A stretch of DNA of 49,880 nucleotides, taken from assembly GCA_049999765.1 (NCBI GenBank), contig JBNGIQ010005346.1, positions 1-49,880 on the forward strand. Reading direction: 5' to 3'. The first letter of the stretch is position 1, and each line of letters starts with the position of its first letter. Below, piece by piece: positions 46,466 through 49,880 of the stretch. Position numbers and translations under genes: made by a program. The notes beneath the pieces are model-generated. The model saw only the letters and a list, made by a program, of their open reading frames with translations, was not told where the DNA came from and made no database searches. The DNA comes from Phaeoceros laevis. Lineage: Eukaryota; Anthocerotophyta; Anthocerotopsida; Notothyladales.

Positions 46466-46929
46466 TGTTGACATTATTTTCATCTATGTTTATTACACAT
46501 CACAGGTACATTCAACATCCTCTCACTCGGCATCACCCATTCCCATCAATATGCGCCCATTGTTTGTCCCATGCGTCAACCTTGACGACAATAATTTGTA
46601 CACTTGTTCATAATGCAAAAAGCCTATCCCAGGAGTGGACCAAGTATGGCTTGAAGGAAATGTTTCTAAAGACAAAGGTACTGTTTCAAATGCTAATGTA
46701 GTAGTAGACATCTTAGCGTAGGAGAGCTTGGCATTTTCAAGAAGGGTACGAGTGAACAAGAAAGCGAAGGTCCGTGTCGGCTGCATAGCCACGGAATGGG
46801 TGACGGTTGTAACCGTCACCCAACTAACTATATAGCTAAACTAACTATAACCAAGAAGCTACGTCGTATAAGTTAAAGTGTATCGAAACGCTATCCTAAC
46901 CCTAGCAGGGGTTAGGGCTATTCCCAACA
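46466..46929 (-). mobile_element. probable 3' LTR of the Copia element
   Basis: Read on the minus strand, TGTTGGGAATAGCC begins at 46929 directly after a purine-rich tract (GAGTGGGGG, complement of 46930-46938), as expected for polypurine tract plus LTR start. The far end is placed at a TGTTG on the plus strand (46466), giving the CAACA terminus, but this boundary is weak. The 5' LTR is outside the window. Confidence 0.5.
46798..46821. repeat. perfect 11-bp palindrome inside the LTR
   Basis: GGGTGACGGTT, a 2-nt centre, and AACCGTCACCC pair perfectly. Such symmetry can be a protein-binding site; TGACG is the core of bZIP (as-1 type) sites and CCGTCA its neighbour. Function is inferred only. 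Confidence 0.6.
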
Positions 46930-46938
46930 CCCCCACTC

Positions 46939-47602
46939 GACGTTGCTTCCGGCCGACACTTTGCATCTTCCGCTCTTCGATTACGCTTCGCCGCTGGGCC
47001 GCCTACCCGCTCCCGGCAGCGATGATGATCGCCAGGCTGCTGCCGCTGATCTGCTTCCTCTCCGACCTCATCAGATGTGTACACATATGTAGCGGCGCCT
47101 TGTTGCGCCAAGTTGAACATCTGACTGCCAGAATTGAAGTCGCCAGGGACTTTTCTCATGCTGAAGTGATCAGGGAAGCTGCCGCTGCTGCCTGGGTAGA
47201 CAATCACCTATCTTATGCCGACTGCGAGTACTTGTTTATGGAGCGGAGGAAACTCCTTCCTGCTGGTCATCCTCGCCATGGCTGCATGCTCACCTGCAGT
47301 GGAACAAATTGGGCTCCGGCTTCTTTCTTCTGTCGCCGCACTAGATTACGGTTTGTGTGCACCACAGTCTCATACAGCGCGCCTGCTACCTTCACCAGCC
47401 ATTACAGTAAGCCGCTGCCTGCCTTCGTCCAACTTTAGGTGCCATGCAGCTATGACCTAACCTACGTTGTGTGTGTGTGTGCTTGCTGTCTCTTACAGTA
47501 CCTGAAATGCACATAGACTCACGAGACTGACATCGACCAGGTATGTTCTGACTCAATGGCAACCAAGTCTATGCATGCATTCAGTCTAAGCTAATCAGCA
47601 AG
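46939..47602. other. element DNA between pol and the polypurine tract
   Basis: About 660 bp with no recognised domain. It includes a (GT)n run near 47467-47480. The plus-strand open frame at 46878-47438 crosses the LTR edge and is not a gene. The unusual distance between RNase H and the LTR may reflect an insertion or a non-coding tail. Confidence 0.4.
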
Positions 47603-49880
47603 CTAATCTAAGCTGTCTTCTACAGGCACGAGGCCAAGCTTGGTGCAGTGCTTCATGTGTTGCTCCGCCGGCAAGGCCTTCGTCAGGATGTCAGCTGGAT
47701 TTTCAGACGTATTTATGTAGTGCAGCTGGATTTCACCCCTGGCCACCACATCTCTTACAAAATGATGGTGTACTTCTATGTGTTTAGTCCTTGAATGAAA
47801 CACAGGGTTATTGGCTAAGGATATAGCTCCTTGGTTGTCACAGAAAAGCTTTGTAGCCTCCAGCTGCTTTTGCCCTACATCATCCAGGCATCTACGATCC
47901 CACACTACCTCCTTGGCAGCGACTGTAAGAGTTCTGTATTCTGCCTCTGTACTTGACAGGCAGATGCTTGCATTCTTTTTACATGACCAGGAAATAGGTC
48001 CGCCAGCAAGCATAAAAACGTAAGCTGCCACTGACTTCTGACTATCTGGGTCTGCTGCCCAGTCACTATCGCAATAGCCATGTAGCTCAAGAATTTTTCC
48101 GTCACTAACTCTGTATGTGATGCAGAAATCAGCTGTAAGCTTTAGGTACCGCATCATTCGTTTCACCTGCGTCCAATGATCCCTGCCATAGGCAGCAAGA
48201 AACTGCGACACCAAGTGAACCGGGAATGCAATGTCCACTCTCGTTAAGCAGGTCAGATAGATTAATGTACCTACTGCTGCTTTGTAAGGGACTTTGTTCA
48301 TCTCCAGCTTTTCTGCAGCACTGCTCGCTGCCTGATCCTTGGTCAGCTTCACACCTGTCGCCAAAGGAGTATTCGACCCATGTGCCTCCACTAGGTTAAA
48401 TCATGTCAGCATGTCGTTTATGTACTTCCTCTGTGACAGCTTCAGCTTTCTCTTTTTTCTGTTCCGAATGATTTCAACTCCCAAACGCCACTTCAGTGGG
48501 CCGAGATCTGACATCTCAAACTCAACTTTTATCAAGTTTTTGTCTGTGTTCAGTAAGCTTGTAGGTCCAGGTGTAGCAGCGATGATCAAGTCATCCACGT
48601 ACACCAACAAAAGAACGTAAGCACCCTTCCTCTTCAGGATATATAGGTTCCCATCTGCAGTTGCCTTCCTAAAACCACACTTCACTAAGAAAGCATCTAA
48701 CCTAGTATGCCACGCACGTGGACTTTGTTTCAGGCCGTAAAGTGTCTTGTGCAGTTTGCAGACGAGATGTTCACTGCCTTTCTTAACATACCCCTCCGGC
48801 TGGGCCATGTAGATCTCTTCATCGAGTTCTCCATTCAGGAATGCCATGCGCACATCCATCTGTTCGAGGTCCAAATCCTCATGTGCTGCAACAGCTAGCA
48901 CCAACCGAAGTGTGGGGAACTTCACTACAGGAGCAAAGGTTTCGAAGTAATCCTCGCCTTCTCGCTATGAGAATCCCCTGACCACTAGCCTAGCCTTGTA
49001 TCGTTCAATAGAACCATCTGCATTATACTTAGTCTTGAACACCCATTTATTACTGATGGCACGCCTCCCTTTTGGCAACTCTTGCAGGGTCCAGGTACCA
49101 TTTTTGATAATCGATCCATACTCATCCTCCACAGCCTTCCTCTAGGCTGCTCCATCTGGACCTTCATAGGCCTCTCACATTGTCAAAGGATCAGCAGGAT
49201 TGGAGTTAGCAGCTACCACAGCGTGAACTTGTGCTTCCGTCAACATGTGATCAAGATGACCAGTTTGCACAGTCGCCAGTAAGGATGCCAGGACTGGTGA
49301 ATCATCATCTCCATCTGACAGCTCTTGCTCCTCATCAGGTTCCCCCACTGGATGTAAACTGTCTACTGCACCTGTGCTAAAGTTTGTACGACTGTACCTA
49401 CTTGTCCACTGCTCCGGCAGATATGGGGTAGGTGTAAAACGCACTCGTCCGGACGAACGTGGTACAGGTGCAGCTGATGCCGATGCATCCTCGACAGCAG
49501 GTTCTGGATGCAGTAGCTCTGTCTCAGGTGATTCAGGTTCTGGTTCCTCATCAGGCATGACAGGTTCATTTAGTTCATAAGATGCCTCATCATCATGTGA
49601 CGTGCTGTGCTCCGACTGATAAAAAATAGTAGGCTCCACAGGTAACTCCATGTCCATCTCGATGGTTTCGTCACTAACTGCCGTGTCCTCCCCTTGAGCA
49701 GGGGGAGCACCACTGGCAACGCGTGCAGGCATCTTCAGCAGGGCAGCTTCATCAAAAACAACACTCCTAGCATACTCAACCTGACGGGTTGCCGGATCAA
49801 AAAGCTTGTAAGCTTTAATGCCATCTGTATAGCCAATGAACACCCTTTTCACGGCTCTGTCTGACAACTTGGCATGCTCA
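47603..49880 (-). pseudogene. Copia (Ty1) retrotransposon pol, broken, continues past the window
   Basis: Minus-strand pol in order. From 49867: the region after the integrase core (VFIGYTDGIKAYKLFDPATR, VVFDEAALLKMP) and an acidic Pro/Glu-rich linker. Around 48925-48401: reverse transcriptase with EDLDLEQMDVRMAFLNGELD, LYGLKQSPRAWHTRLD and the YVDDLII catalytic motif. 48391-47603: RNase H with GYCDSDWAADPDSQKSVAAY, SSTEAEY, LFCDNQGAISLA and RTKHIEVHHHFVRD, ending naturally at 47603. The frame is interrupted by a TAG near 49144, a TAG near 48967 and a TGA near 48398, without frameshifts. Gag, protease and the integrase core lie beyond the window edge. Confidence 0.88.

Noticed and set aside
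46878-47438. 186-codon plus-strand frame
   Set aside because: It crosses the LTR edge and polypurine tract of the minus-strand Copia element and matches no family.

Overview
The window is nuclear DNA from a plant. It carries spliced genes with GT..AG introns of roughly 60-350 bp, plant-only families (a group I WRKY factor, ANGUSTIFOLIA, a Raf-like MAPKKK with an EDR1 domain), a nuclear gene for a plastid ribosomal protein, and Copia and LINE debris. Short introns, closely spaced genes and moderate GC point to a seed-free plant such as a bryophyte or lycophyte. That placement is inference; no species can be named from this sequence.

Layout. 0.7-3.8 kb (minus): group I WRKY gene. 5-9 kb: gene-poor DNA with a dispersed repeat and a decayed copy of the ANGUSTIFOLIA 3' end. 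9.1-10.5 kb (minus): APC/C-type ubiquitin-conjugating enzyme (UBC19/20 or UBE2C). 11.8-15.1 kb (minus): ANGUSTIFOLIA. It is divergent from a 16-exon METTL13-type methyltransferase gene at 15.7-19.8 kb (plus). 21.6-27.3 kb (plus): Raf-like MAPKKK. 27.9-28.3 kb (minus): mitochondrial ribosomal protein bS6m, divergent from an intact F-box/kelch gene at 28.6-29.7 kb (plus). 30.5-31.0 kb (minus): cytosolic ribosomal protein eS21. 31.3-32.6 kb (minus): broken F-box gene, followed by a stray fragment of the MAPKKK. 33-36 kb: gene-poor DNA with a long hairpin and a 10-N assembly gap. 36.2-40.2 kb (minus): ribosomal P2, ITP pyrophosphatase, a LYRM2-like protein and plastid ribosomal protein uS10c. 40.5-41.8 kb: tandem array. 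42-46 kb: unassigned DNA and a LINE remnant. 46.5-49.9 kb (minus): Copia element, with its 3' LTR and a pol region broken by stop codons; it continues past the window end.

The genes do not form one pathway. There is a loose translation theme: four ribosomal proteins for three compartments and a probable eEF1A methyltransferase. Three of the ribosomal-protein genes have telo-box motifs near their starts. Exon models were built by hand from splice sites and reading-frame continuity. Except for the MAPKKK, whose 5' end is unresolved, every multi-exon model closes in frame from ATG to stop.

The observations most worth checking are an 85-bp gap between the LYRM2-like stop and the ITPase start (possible dicistronic message), eight consecutive frame-neutral exons in the MAPKKK linker, a 38-bp-stem hairpin near 34.0 kb, two gene-fragment duplications, and a tandem array built from what looks like a LINE tail.
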